This document shows positions 56,978-64,000 of a stretch of 64,000 nucleotides of DNA, piece after piece. Under the pieces are notes generated by a model. That model searched no databases and had not been told where the DNA came from. It saw nothing but the letters and a program-made list of their open reading frames with translations. Positions within the stretch are counted from its first letter, which is position 1, and each line of letters starts with the position of its first letter. The translations under genes were made by a program, and so were the position numbers. Source of the DNA: Sphingomonadales bacterium (GTDB taxonomy: Bacteria > Pseudomonadota > Alphaproteobacteria > Sphingomonadales > Sphingomonadaceae); contig JAIXYT010000025.1 of assembly GCA_027490095.1 (NCBI GenBank), positions 38,922 through 102,921 on the forward strand, written 5' to 3'.

Positions 56978-57967
56978 TTGATCTTCGCCGAACTGCCGCT
57001 GGAACAGGCGAAAGGCGCCATGCTCGCCCATGGCCTGCTGCTCGGCGACAAGCGGCACGCCAAGGGCCAGCTGGTGGACGAGGCCCTGGTGCAGGCGGCC
57101 GCAGCCCAGGGCCTCGACCGCCTGTGGGTCGCCCGCCTCGAGCCCGGGGACCTGCCGGAGGCCGAAGCAGCCGCCGTGCTGGCGGCACGGCTCGCAGGCG
57201 ATGGTCTCGACGCGCGCGCGCCTGTCCACGGCCGGGTCAACCTGCACGCGGCCCGGGGCGGCCTCCTGATGCTCGACGCGGCAGCCGTCACCATCGCCAA
57301 CCTCGCAGCCGACTCGATCGGCATCTCGACCCTGCCCCCCCTGTCGCCGGTCGCGGCCGGCGACATGGTCGCAACCGTTAAGATCATCCCCTACGCCGTC
57401 CCGGCCGCCCTGATCGCAACCGCTGCAGAGGCCCTCGCCCCGCTCCGCGTGCAGCCCTGGCGGCAGGGCCTCGCCGCGGCCCTGCTGCAGACCCGCCTGC
57501 CCGAGACCGCCGACAAGCTGCTCGGCAAGACCCGCGAGGTCAGCGCCGCCCGGCTGGAGAGGCTCGGCGTCGCGCTCACCGAACTGCCGGCCGTCGCCCA
57601 CGCGGTCGCGGCCGTGGCAAAGGGCCTTGCCGCAGCCCGGGCAGACCTCATCCTCGTGGCCGGCGCCACCGCCACCTCCGACCCGCGTGACGTGATCCCG
57701 GCTGCCATCGTCGCTGCCGGCGGCGAGGTGCTGCGCGTCGGCATGCCGGTCGATCCGGGCAATCTGCTGGTGCTCGGCCGCCTTGGCCCCGCGCTGGTCA
57801 TCGGGCTCCCGGGCTGCGCCCGCAGCCCCAAGCGCAACGGGCTCGACCTGCTGCTCGAACAATGGGCAGCCGGCCTCGAGCCGACTGCGGCCCGGATCGC
57901 CGCCATGGGCGTCGGCGGGCTGCTGGAAGAGAGCGGCCGGCCCGTGCCCTGGGGCTGGGGCGGGTGA
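56978..57967 (+). CDS. Molybdopterin-binding protein (MoeA/MoCF-like)
   Basis: A 329-residue protein with an N-terminal region (EQAKGAMLAHGL) and a MoCF domain: ILVAGATATSDPRDVIPAAIVAAGGEVLRVGMPVDPGNLLVLGRLG, then VIGLPGCARSPKRNG. It probably handles molybdopterin or its nucleotide form for a hydroxylase. The start is TTG at 56978, 10 bp after xdhC. It overlaps the mocA start (GTGA), and the set forms one operon. Confidence 0.9.
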   Translation: MIFAELPLEQAKGAMLAHGLLLGDKRHAKGQLVDEALVQAAAAQGLDRLWVARLEPGDLPEAEAAAVLAARLAGDGLDARAPVHGRVNLHAARGGLLMLDAAAVTIANLAADSIGISTLPPLSPVAAGDMVATVKIIPYAVPAALIATAAEALAPLRVQPWRQGLAAALLQTRLPETADKLLGKTREVSAARLERLGVALTELPAVAHAVAAVAKGLAAARADLILVAGATATSDPRDVIPAAIVAAGGEVLRVGMPVDPGNLLVLGRLGPALVIGLPGCARSPKRNGLDLLLEQWAAGLEPTAARIAAMGVGGLLEESGRPVPWGWGG

Positions 57968-58518
57968 CGGTCGGCGCCATCGTCCTGGCCGCAGGGCTCA
58001 GCCGCCGCATGGGGGCCGCAAAGCTCACCCTGCCGGTCGATGGCATGCCCATGCTGGCCCGCACGCTCGAGGCTGCCTCCCGGGCGGGCCTGCCGCTGCT
58101 GCTCGTCACGGGCGCCCATGCCCAGGCCGTCCGCGCAGTCGCGCCGGACGTGCCGACAATCCACGCAGACGCCCACGAACAGGGCCTAGCCGAAAGCCTG
58201 AAGGCCGGCCTCGCCGCAGCCCCTGCCGGCTGGGATGCCGCGCTGGTCATCCTGGGCGACATGCCCTTCGTTCAGCCGGAAACCCTCAGGCAGCTCGTCG
58301 AAGCCCTCGCAAACGGCGCGCCTGCCGTCGTCCCCGTTCAGGCCGGCCGCCGCGGCAACCCCGCCGGCTTCGCCCGCACGGTCTGGCCCCATCTGATGAC
58401 GCTCAGCGGCGACCAGGGCGCAAGGCCCCTCCTCGACTCGCTGCACGTGGTGGAAATCCCCGCCGATGACCCCGGCATCCACCGCGACATCGACGTGCCG
58501 GAGGATCTGAAGGGCTAG
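57964..58518 (+). CDS. MocA-like molybdenum cofactor nucleotidyltransferase
   Basis: A 184-residue NTP transferase. The start VGAIVLAAGLSRRMGAAKLTLPVDGMPML is the nucleotide-binding loop, and LVILGDMPFVQPETL holds the metal-binding Asp. MocA adds CMP to molybdopterin for xanthine dehydrogenase-type enzymes. A GTG start at 57964 overlaps the previous stop. The gene ends tail to tail with methylmalonyl-CoA epimerase, sharing CTAG. Confidence 0.92.
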   Translation: MTVGAIVLAAGLSRRMGAAKLTLPVDGMPMLARTLEAASRAGLPLLLVTGAHAQAVRAVAPDVPTIHADAHEQGLAESLKAGLAAAPAGWDAALVILGDMPFVQPETLRQLVEALANGAPAVVPVQAGRRGNPAGFARTVWPHLMTLSGDQGARPLLDSLHVVEIPADDPGIHRDIDVPEDLKG

Positions 58519-58937
58519 TGCCCCTTCGGCTCGGCCATCAGCTCCACCAGCACGCCGCCCATGTCCTTCGGGTGCACGAAGATCACCGGCACGCCATGCG
58601 CCCCGATCCGCGGCTCGCCGCCCCGCAGAACGGTCGCTCCCTTCGAAACCATCCAGTCCCGCGCGGCAAGGATGTCCGCCACCTCGAAGCAGACATGGTG
58701 CTGCCCGCCCTTGGGGTTCTTCGCCAGGAAACCGTGCACGGGCGAATCGGCGCCCAGCGGCTCGATCAGCTCGATCTGGCTGTTCTCGACGTCCACGAAA
58801 CACACCCGAACGCCCTGTTCGGGCAGGTCGAAGGGCTCATGGATCGTCGTCGCCCCCAGCACATCGCGATAGAGCGCGATGCTGTCCGCGATCGACGGGG
58901 TTGCGACCCCCACATGGTTCAGTCTGCCGAGTTTCAT
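58515..58937 (-). CDS. mce: Methylmalonyl-CoA epimerase
   Basis: Interconverts (S)- and (R)-methylmalonyl-CoA in propionate metabolism. A 140-residue VOC protein that starts LNHVGVATPSIADSIALYRDVLGA. The metal ligands are His8, the Glu of QHHVCFEV or its His, and the Glu in VLVELMAEPKG. Length is normal for the family. It lies 11 bp after ssb on the same strand. It would act with the propionyl-CoA carboxylase whose alpha subunit is encoded at 47-49 kb. Confidence 0.94.
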   Translation of the reverse strand: MKLGRLNHVGVATPSIADSIALYRDVLGATTIHEPFDLPEQGVRVCFVDVENSQIELIEPLGADSPVHGFLAKNPKGGQHHVCFEVADILAARDWMVSKGATVLRGGEPRIGAHGVPVIFVHPKDMGGVLVELMAEPKGH

Positions 58938-58948
58938 GTGATCAAATC

Positions 58949-59443
58949 CTAGAACGGCACATCATCGTCCATGTCGTCGTCAAAGCTCGACGGCTTGGCA
59001 GCGCCGCCCATGCCGCCGCCCACGGAGCTGCGCGCCGGCGCGCTGCCATAGTCATCGCCGCCACCATAGGCCCCGCCGCCACCGCCGCCCTCGCGCCGGC
59101 CGTCCAGCATGGTCAATGCCCCACGCATCCCCACCACCACTTCGGTCGTGTAGCGGTCATTGCCGTCGCGGTCCTGCCACTTGCGGGTCTGCAACTGGCC
59201 TTCGACATACACCTTGGATCCCTTGCGGAGATAATTCTCCACCACCTTCACCAGCCCGTCCGAATTGACGGCGATGTTGTGCCACTCGGTCTTTTCCTTG
59301 CGCTCTCCCGTCGCCCGGTCGTTCCAGCTTTCCGATGTCGCGATCGTGAAGTTGGCCACCCGCCCGCCGTTGGCAAAGCTCTTCACCTCAGGGTCCTTGC
59401 CCAGGTTGCCGATCAGAATCACCTTGTTCACGCTGCCCGCCAT
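58949..59443 (-). CDS. ssb: Single-stranded DNA-binding protein
   Basis: A 164-residue SSB with an OB fold ([21 protein letters not shown], then EWHNIAVN and [25 protein letters not shown]), a Gly-rich linker and the conserved acidic tip [10 protein letters not shown] that binds partner proteins. The ATG at 59443 has GGGAGAGAGG upstream. It is divergent from the DUF3667 gene with a 75-bp gap. Important in replication and repair, as are the recF, gyrB and dnaB genes elsewhere in the window. Confidence 0.97.
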   Translation of the reverse strand: MAGSVNKVILIGNLGKDPEVKSFANGGRVANFTIATSESWNDRATGERKEKTEWHNIAVNSDGLVKVVENYLRKGSKVYVEGQLQTRKWQDRDGNDRYTTEVVVGMRGALTMLDGRREGGGGGGAYGGGDDYGSAPARSSVGGGMGGAAKPSSFDDDMDDDVPF

Positions 59444-59518
59444 GGGCCTCTCTCCCGACTTGTGTGGCCAAGAGCGATAGGCCAGACTCTCATCCGCAAG
59501 CAAGGCGTAGTGGGGCAT

Positions 59519-60622
59519 ATGGAGAGCGGGCTCGAAGCAGCAGGAACACTGGCAACGGCAGCAGCCGCCGCCAACGTGATCGACCCGGACGAACCCATCC
59601 GGCAGGGACATGGAGAAGCCTGCCTGAACTGCGGCGCCACCGTCACCGGCGCCTACTGCGGCGGCTGCGGGCAAAAGGCCCATGTGCACCGCTCGGTGCT
59701 GCACGCGGTCGAGGAGTTCCTCCACGGCATCACCCATTTCGACAGCAAGCTCTGGAACACGCTGCCGCTGCTGTTTGTCCGCCCCGGCAAGCTCACGCGG
59801 GACTATGTGCACGGCAAGCGCGCCCGCTATGTGGCGCCCGTCGCGCTCTTCCTGCTCACCATCTTCTCGATGTTCCTGCTGTTCGGCTTCCTGCACCTGC
59901 CCGATCTGAACGCGGAAGGCGTCAACGTGGATCCGGCAAAGGTGAAGGCCGCAACCGCCCAGATCGACAGCCAGATCGCCGAACTCGACAAGCAGATCGC
60001 GGTCGCCCGTGCCGATCCGGCGCAAGCCGACGAAGTGGCCGGGATGAACATCGCGCGCACCGCACTGATCACCACCCGCGAAACCGTCGCGAAAGGCGCC
60101 CTCGACCCTGCCAAGGGCGGCCGTCGGGATGTCTTCGATGTCATCTCGGCAGCCACGAAATCCGGCGAGCTGAAGGTGGAGGTCGGCAACGAGGTGTTGA
60201 ACGTGAAGGCGACCGACGCCCTCAAGAACCCCGACTTCGTCTTCTACAAAATGAAGCAGAAGGGCTACAAGCTCAGCTTCCTCCTCGTGCCGCTCTCACT
60301 GCCCTGGATGATCCTGCTCTTCGCCTGGAAACGCAACGTCAAGGTCTACGACCATGTCGTCTTCCTTCTCTATTCCATCAGCTTCATGTCCATGTTGGCG
60401 ATGGTCGCCGTCGCCATGGCCTCCGCAGGGGTCACCAGCTCGGCCCTGTACAGCACGATGTTCACGGTCATCCCTGTCCTCCACATGTTCGCCCAGCTGA
60501 AGGAAGGCTATGCGCTCGGCTGGTTCTCGGCCGCCTGGCGCACCCTGGCGCTCTCCAGCCTCGCCGTGGTGACCCTTGCGGTCTATTTCAGCGGAATACT
60601 GCTCCTCGGCCTGCTCGACTGA
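59519..60622 (+). CDS. DUF3667 domain membrane protein
   Basis: A 367-residue protein. A zinc-ribbon-like start ([19 protein letters not shown], four Cys) is followed by [55 protein letters not shown], the DUF3667 motif. Four or five membrane helices follow, with a large charged loop (about residues 145-245) that is likely periplasmic. Function is unknown. The family is common in alphaproteobacteria. It ends 6 bp from the convergent exported-protein gene. Confidence 0.9.
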   Translation: MESGLEAAGTLATAAAAANVIDPDEPIRQGHGEACLNCGATVTGAYCGGCGQKAHVHRSVLHAVEEFLHGITHFDSKLWNTLPLLFVRPGKLTRDYVHGKRARYVAPVALFLLTIFSMFLLFGFLHLPDLNAEGVNVDPAKVKAATAQIDSQIAELDKQIAVARADPAQADEVAGMNIARTALITTRETVAKGALDPAKGGRRDVFDVISAATKSGELKVEVGNEVLNVKATDALKNPDFVFYKMKQKGYKLSFLLVPLSLPWMILLFAWKRNVKVYDHVVFLLYSISFMSMLAMVAVAMASAGVTSSALYSTMFTVIPVLHMFAQLKEGYALGWFSAAWRTLALSSLAVVTLAVYFSGILLLGLLD

Positions 60623-60628
60623 GGCGGA

Positions 60629-61351
60629 TCAGCGCGAAGACGGGTTCGACGTCTTCACCTGCGCCGCGATCTCGGCCCGCGTGGCGGGCTTTGCCGGCAG
60701 CGCGAACCGTTCGGCCGGAATGTCCGCCGGCTTCGCCTCCACCAGCCGGAACCGCCCAACGGACTCCAGCGGGGTGCCCACGGCAAAGACGCTGCGCATT
60801 TCCTTCACCATCTCGCCCGCCATCTCGCCCAGCATCGGCGTCGCCATCAGCATCATCGACTCGATGAACCGCCCCAGCGCCCGCCCCACCGGCTTCAGAG
60901 CCGGGTCCGATGAGAAGACCATCTCCTGCACGTTCGGCGGGTTCCCGTTCAGCGTCACCTTCCAAACCTCGCCCGGAAAGCCCGCAACCGTGCGGCTGCC
61001 GGCACGCTCCATCTTCGGGGCCGGCGAAGGGTTCGTGCGCGCGGCCTCGCTGAACAGCGCCGCAAAGAAGGGCGGCATGGCCTCCCCCAGCACCGCCGCC
61101 ATGTCCTCCACCGCGAACACCACCACTTTCCCGTCCGCGCCCGGCTGCACCATGTAGAAGCGGCCGTCCCGCTCGATCGCATAGGCCGGGTCCCCGGGCT
61201 TCCCGATCCGCAGCTCGCCCCCGTCCCCCGTCTCCACCTCCAGCACCTTGGGCTCGCTCTCGCCATGATAGACGGCGCGCATCCCGGCATCCGCCGGCCC
61301 GGCCGCCATCAGCGCGATCAGGGCAAGGCTCAAACCTGCAATTCGACGCAT
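60629..61351 (-). CDS. Exported protein of unknown function
   Basis: A 240-residue protein with signal peptide MRRIAGLSLALIALMAAGPADA and a mature domain that starts MRAVYHGESEPKVLEVETGDGGELRIGKPGD. The text FYMVQPGADGKVVVFAVEDMAAVLGE and ERAGSRTVAGFPGEVWKV resembles DUF4412-type periplasmic proteins, but the match is loose. The ATG at 61351 has AGGA upstream and is preferred to ATG 61363. It lies 23 bp after the dioxygenase gene, so co-transcription is likely. Confidence 0.75.
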   Translation of the reverse strand: MRRIAGLSLALIALMAAGPADAGMRAVYHGESEPKVLEVETGDGGELRIGKPGDPAYAIERDGRFYMVQPGADGKVVVFAVEDMAAVLGEAMPPFFAALFSEAARTNPSPAPKMERAGSRTVAGFPGEVWKVTLNGNPPNVQEMVFSSDPALKPVGRALGRFIESMMLMATPMLGEMAGEMVKEMRSVFAVGTPLESVGRFRLVEAKPADIPAERFALPAKPATRAEIAAQVKTSNPSSR

Positions 61352-61374
61352 GGCATCCTCCATCGATCGGCCCT

Positions 61375-62208
61375 TCAGGCCGCGGCGATCGTCGTCCGGT
61401 GCAGCAGCCGGTGGTGCCCGGCATAGCCCCCGGTCGCGGCGTGCAGCAGCGATCGGTTGTCCCACATGACAAGCATGTCCGGTTCCCAGCGGTGGCGGTA
61501 GTGGAAGGCCTCGCTGCTCTGGTGCCCGTACAGCTCCACCAGCAGCGGCAGTGCTTCGGCTTCCTCCATATCCTCGAAGCCGATGATATAGCCGAGGCAC
61601 CCGAACAGCCCCGGCCGGCCCGTCTCGGGATGCGCCCGGACGAAATCGTGCAGCCGCGTCTGCCGCGCGTCCGGCGAGGGCCGGATCGTCATCGCCCGGT
61701 CGGGCGCGTCATTGTCGCCGTAGAAACCGTCGGGCGCATAGGCCTTCTGCGCGCTATGGATCGCCCTGCGGCCCTCCACCCGCTGCCTCAGCACATCGGG
61801 CAGCTGGTCCAGCGCCAGATGCTGGTTCGCGAACAAAGTGTCCCCGCCCACCGGCGGAATCGTGATGCCATAGAGGCAGGTGCCCGCCGGCGGCCGAGCC
61901 TGGAAGCTCCAGTCGCTGTGGAATGTCTCGGCGAAGATCGGGCTCGTCTCGTCAGCTGCGCGCTCGACTGCGATGATGTGCTGCCGCCCGGGGATGGGGG
62001 CGATGAACGGGTCTTCGCCGAAACCGCCCATGGCCAGCGTGAATCGCTCCAGCGCATCGTCGTCCATCCGCTGCCCGGGGAAGGCAAGCACATGGTGCTC
62101 CAGCCACGCGGCCCGGATGTCGGCCACCAAAGCGTCGGACAGGTGGCCCGAAAGGTCTACCCCGGTCACCCGCGCCCCACACGCCTGCCCACTCCGCTCG
62201 ATCCGCAT
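61375..62208 (-). CDS. TauD/TfdA family dioxygenase
   Basis: A 277-residue Fe(II)/2-oxoglutarate-dependent dioxygenase. The iron ligands are the His and Asp in FHSDWSF and the distal His in WDNRSLLHAATGGY. The 2-oxoglutarate-binding Arg lies in HHRLLHRTTI. Relatives hydroxylate taurine, herbicides or other small molecules; no substrate can be assigned. The ATG at 62208 follows GGGAGGAACGCG. It lies 52 bp after feoB on the same strand. Confidence 0.93.
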   Translation of the reverse strand: MRIERSGQACGARVTGVDLSGHLSDALVADIRAAWLEHHVLAFPGQRMDDDALERFTLAMGGFGEDPFIAPIPGRQHIIAVERAADETSPIFAETFHSDWSFQARPPAGTCLYGITIPPVGGDTLFANQHLALDQLPDVLRQRVEGRRAIHSAQKAYAPDGFYGDNDAPDRAMTIRPSPDARQTRLHDFVRAHPETGRPGLFGCLGYIIGFEDMEEAEALPLLVELYGHQSSEAFHYRHRWEPDMLVMWDNRSLLHAATGGYAGHHRLLHRTTIAAA

Positions 62209-62260
62209 GGCGCGTTCCTCCCGACGGCAGAATGCCGTGGGCGGACAGCGGGTCAAGCTA

Positions 62261-64000
62261 TCAGAGAATTGCGGACGCGATGTGGAAGGTCAGCCCCGCC
62301 GCCACATAGGCGAGCGCCATCAGGTAACCGAACATGAAGGCGGGCCACTTCCAGCCCCCCGTCTCCCGCCGCACGACGGCAAGGGTCGAAAGACACTGCG
62401 GCGCAAACACGAACCAGGCCAGGAAGGCGAGCGCGGTCGGCAGCGGCCAGCTTCCGCGCAGCCGCTCCACAAGGCCCGATGTGTCCTCGTCGTCGGCATC
62501 CAGCGCATAGATGGTGGCAAGCGACGCCACCGCGACTTCGCGCGCAGCCAGCGCCGGCAGCAGCGACATTGCGATCTCGTGGTTGAACCCGATCGGCCGC
62601 ACCAGCGGCTCGATCACGCTGCCGATCCGCCCAGCAAAAGAATATTCGATGGCCGGCCGGTCGGCGTCGGCGGGCGGCGCCGGGAAGCTCGCCAGCGCCC
62701 ACAGTGCGATCGTCACCCCCAGGATGATGGTCCCGGCCCGCTTCAGGAAGGCGCTTGCCCTCAGCCACAGGCCGACCGCGACATCCCGCAGGGACGGCAG
62801 CTGATAGGCCGGCATCTCCATCAGGAAGGTCGGCGCGGGCCCCTTCGTCACCGTGCGCCTCAGCAGCAGGGCCGCCAGCATCGCCCCCACGATCCCGGCG
62901 AGGTAGAGCCCGAACAGGACAAGCCCCTGCAGCCCCACCGGCCCGAAGACCCGGTCGTTGGGGATGAAGGCGGCGATCACCACCGCATAGACCGGCAGCC
63001 GGGCCGAACAGGTCATCAGCGGCGCGATCAGGATCGTGGTCAGCCGGTCCTTCGCGTCGGGAATGGTGCGCGTCGCCATGATCCCGGGGATCGCACAGGC
63101 GAACGAACTCAGCAGCGGGATGAAGGCCGCCCCGTTCAGGCCGACCGACGCCATCAGCCGGTCCATCAGGAAGGCCGCCCGCACCATGTAGCCCGAACCC
63201 TCCAGCACCAGGATGAAGGCGAACAGGATCAGGATCTGCGGCAGGAACACCACCACGCCCCCGACGCCGGCAAGGATGCCGTCGTTCAGGAAGGACCTCG
63301 GCACGCCCTCGGGCAGCGCAGCCGTCACCAGCCCCTGCGCCCAGCCCACCGCGGCCTCGATCCAGCCCATCGGGGCCTCGGCCCAGGCAAAAACCGCCTG
63401 GAACATCAGGAACAGGATGGCGGCCAGGATCAGCGGGCCGGCAACAGGGTGCAGCAGAACGGAATCCAGCCGCCGGCTCGAGGCCCGCCCCTCGCCCTCG
63501 GCAAGCGTCACCCCCTTGGCGATTCCGCGCGCCTCCCGGCCAAGCACGCGCGTGTCCGCCGGCACGAAGGGAACCGGCGCCACGGGCGGCAGCGCCAGCA
63601 ACGGCTCCAGCGCGGCCAGCAGCTCGCCCAGGCCCCGCCTGCGAACGGCGACCGTCTCGATCACCGTGATGCCCAGCCGCGTCGCAAGCCCCGCACTGTC
63701 GAGCTTCAGCCCGTCGCGCGCAGCCATGTCCATCCGGTTGAGCGCCATCACCGCCGGAATGCCCAGCCGCAGCACGTCCAGCGCAAAGCGCAGGTGGGCA
63801 GCCAGGTTCGTGGCATCGGCCACGATCAGCAGCGCGTCCGGCCGCCGTTCGCCGGCTTGGCTGCCCAGCAGCGTGTCGCGCGTCACCGCCTCGTCCAGCG
63901 ATCGCGGCACCAGGCCATAGCAGCCCGGCAGGTCGATCAGCTCCGCGCGTCCGCCGCCCGGCAGGCCGACCTCGGCACTCTTCCGCTCGACGGTGACGCC
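62261..64000 (-). CDS. feoB: Ferrous iron transporter FeoB (5' end outside window)
   Basis: Partial: 579 residues are visible, and the N-terminal start and first G motif lie beyond position 64000. The G domain shows GVTVERKSAEVGLPGG and DLPGCYGLVPRSLDEAVTRDTLLGSQA, with the NRMD (G4) motif nearby. The membrane part has the two Gate motifs, including FLPQILILFAFILVLEGSGYM, and a long C-terminal transport region. FeoB imports Fe(II) across the inner membrane. No FeoA is visible after it. The reading frame is intact to the window edge. Confidence 0.95.
   Translation of the reverse strand, partial: GVTVERKSAEVGLPGGGRAELIDLPGCYGLVPRSLDEAVTRDTLLGSQAGERRPDALLIVADATNLAAHLRFALDVLRLGIPAVMALNRMDMAARDGLKLDSAGLATRLGITVIETVAVRRRGLGELLAALEPLLALPPVAPVPFVPADTRVLGREARGIAKGVTLAEGEGRASSRRLDSVLLHPVAGPLILAAILFLMFQAVFAWAEAPMGWIEAAVGWAQGLVTAALPEGVPRSFLNDGILAGVGGVVVFLPQILILFAFILVLEGSGYMVRAAFLMDRLMASVGLNGAAFIPLLSSFACAIPGIMATRTIPDAKDRLTTILIAPLMTCSARLPVYAVVIAAFIPNDRVFGPVGLQGLVLFGLYLAGIVGAMLAALLLRRTVTKGPAPTFLMEMPAYQLPSLRDVAVGLWLRASAFLKRAGTIILGVTIALWALASFPAPPADADRPAIEYSFAGRIGSVIEPLVRPIGFNHEIAMSLLPALAAREVAVASLATIYALDADDEDTSGLVERLRGSWPLPTALAFLAWFVFAPQCLSTLAVVRRETGGWKWPAFMFGYLMALAYVAAGLTFHIASAIL

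Noticed and set aside
55783..57387. 534-codon open frame antisense to coxG/xdhC
   Set aside because: Shadow of the maturation operon on the other strand, with no conserved motif.

Overview
The window reads as the chromosome of a GC-rich alphaproteobacterium, most likely of the order Sphingomonadales. This is inferred from gene content and not from a 16S gene, since none is present. The pointers are a large TonB-dependent receptor with an EDIIVTAQR-type TonB box, an UrcA-family protein, an NDUFA12-type complex I accessory subunit, CoxG/XdhC/MocA molybdenum-hydroxylase maturation genes, a cold-shock/DUF192 pair, and an Aat/DUF2155/MlaD/NDUFA12 block. No rRNA, tRNA, CRISPR array, transposase or integrase was seen.

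Layout. 1-4.5 kb: yggT, recF, gyrB and a small exported protein. 4.7-15.1 kb: a tightly coupled type II secretion operon on the minus strand (gspC-D-E-F-G-I-J-K-L plus a small ORF), preceded by its prepilin peptidase. gspH is not seen, and gspL carries a GspM-like tail. 15.2-19.8 kb: a four-gene operon of two uncharacterised proteins, a DyP-type peroxidase and an atypical cytochrome P450. This is the strongest candidate for an undescribed system. 19.8-25.3 kb: an MGMT-like protein, gltX with an in-frame repeat-like insert, glyoxalases I and II, an UrcA protein, a thioesterase and a SIMPL protein. 25.3-32 kb: an exported methyltransferase-like protein, a TonB receptor and a DEAD-box helicase. 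32-38.7 kb: a metallopeptidase-like protein, an MFS carrier, a crotonase, a YqjI-like PadR regulator with palindromes, a flavin reductase, a DMT exporter and threonine aldolase.

38.8-49.3 kb: dnaB, a lipoprotein subtilase autotransporter, a HAD nucleotidase with dapD, dienelactone hydrolase, MgtC, peroxiredoxin, YqgE/AlgH and the propionyl-CoA carboxylase alpha subunit. 49.4-55.2 kb: two small proteins closed by a strong terminator, HtrA, aat (overlapping DUF2155 tail to tail), MlaD, NDUFA12, DUF192 and a double cold-shock protein. 55.4-58.5 kb: coxG, xdhC, a molybdopterin-binding protein and mocA. 58.5-64 kb: methylmalonyl-CoA epimerase, ssb, DUF3667, an exported protein, a TauD-type dioxygenase and feoB, which is cut by the window edge.

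Functional links. Propionyl-CoA carboxylase and methylmalonyl-CoA epimerase belong to the same propionate route. gloA and gloB together detoxify methylglyoxal. The Mo-hydroxylase maturation genes lack their enzyme inside the window. Most operons are packed with ATGA or GTGA overlaps, which suggests translational coupling.
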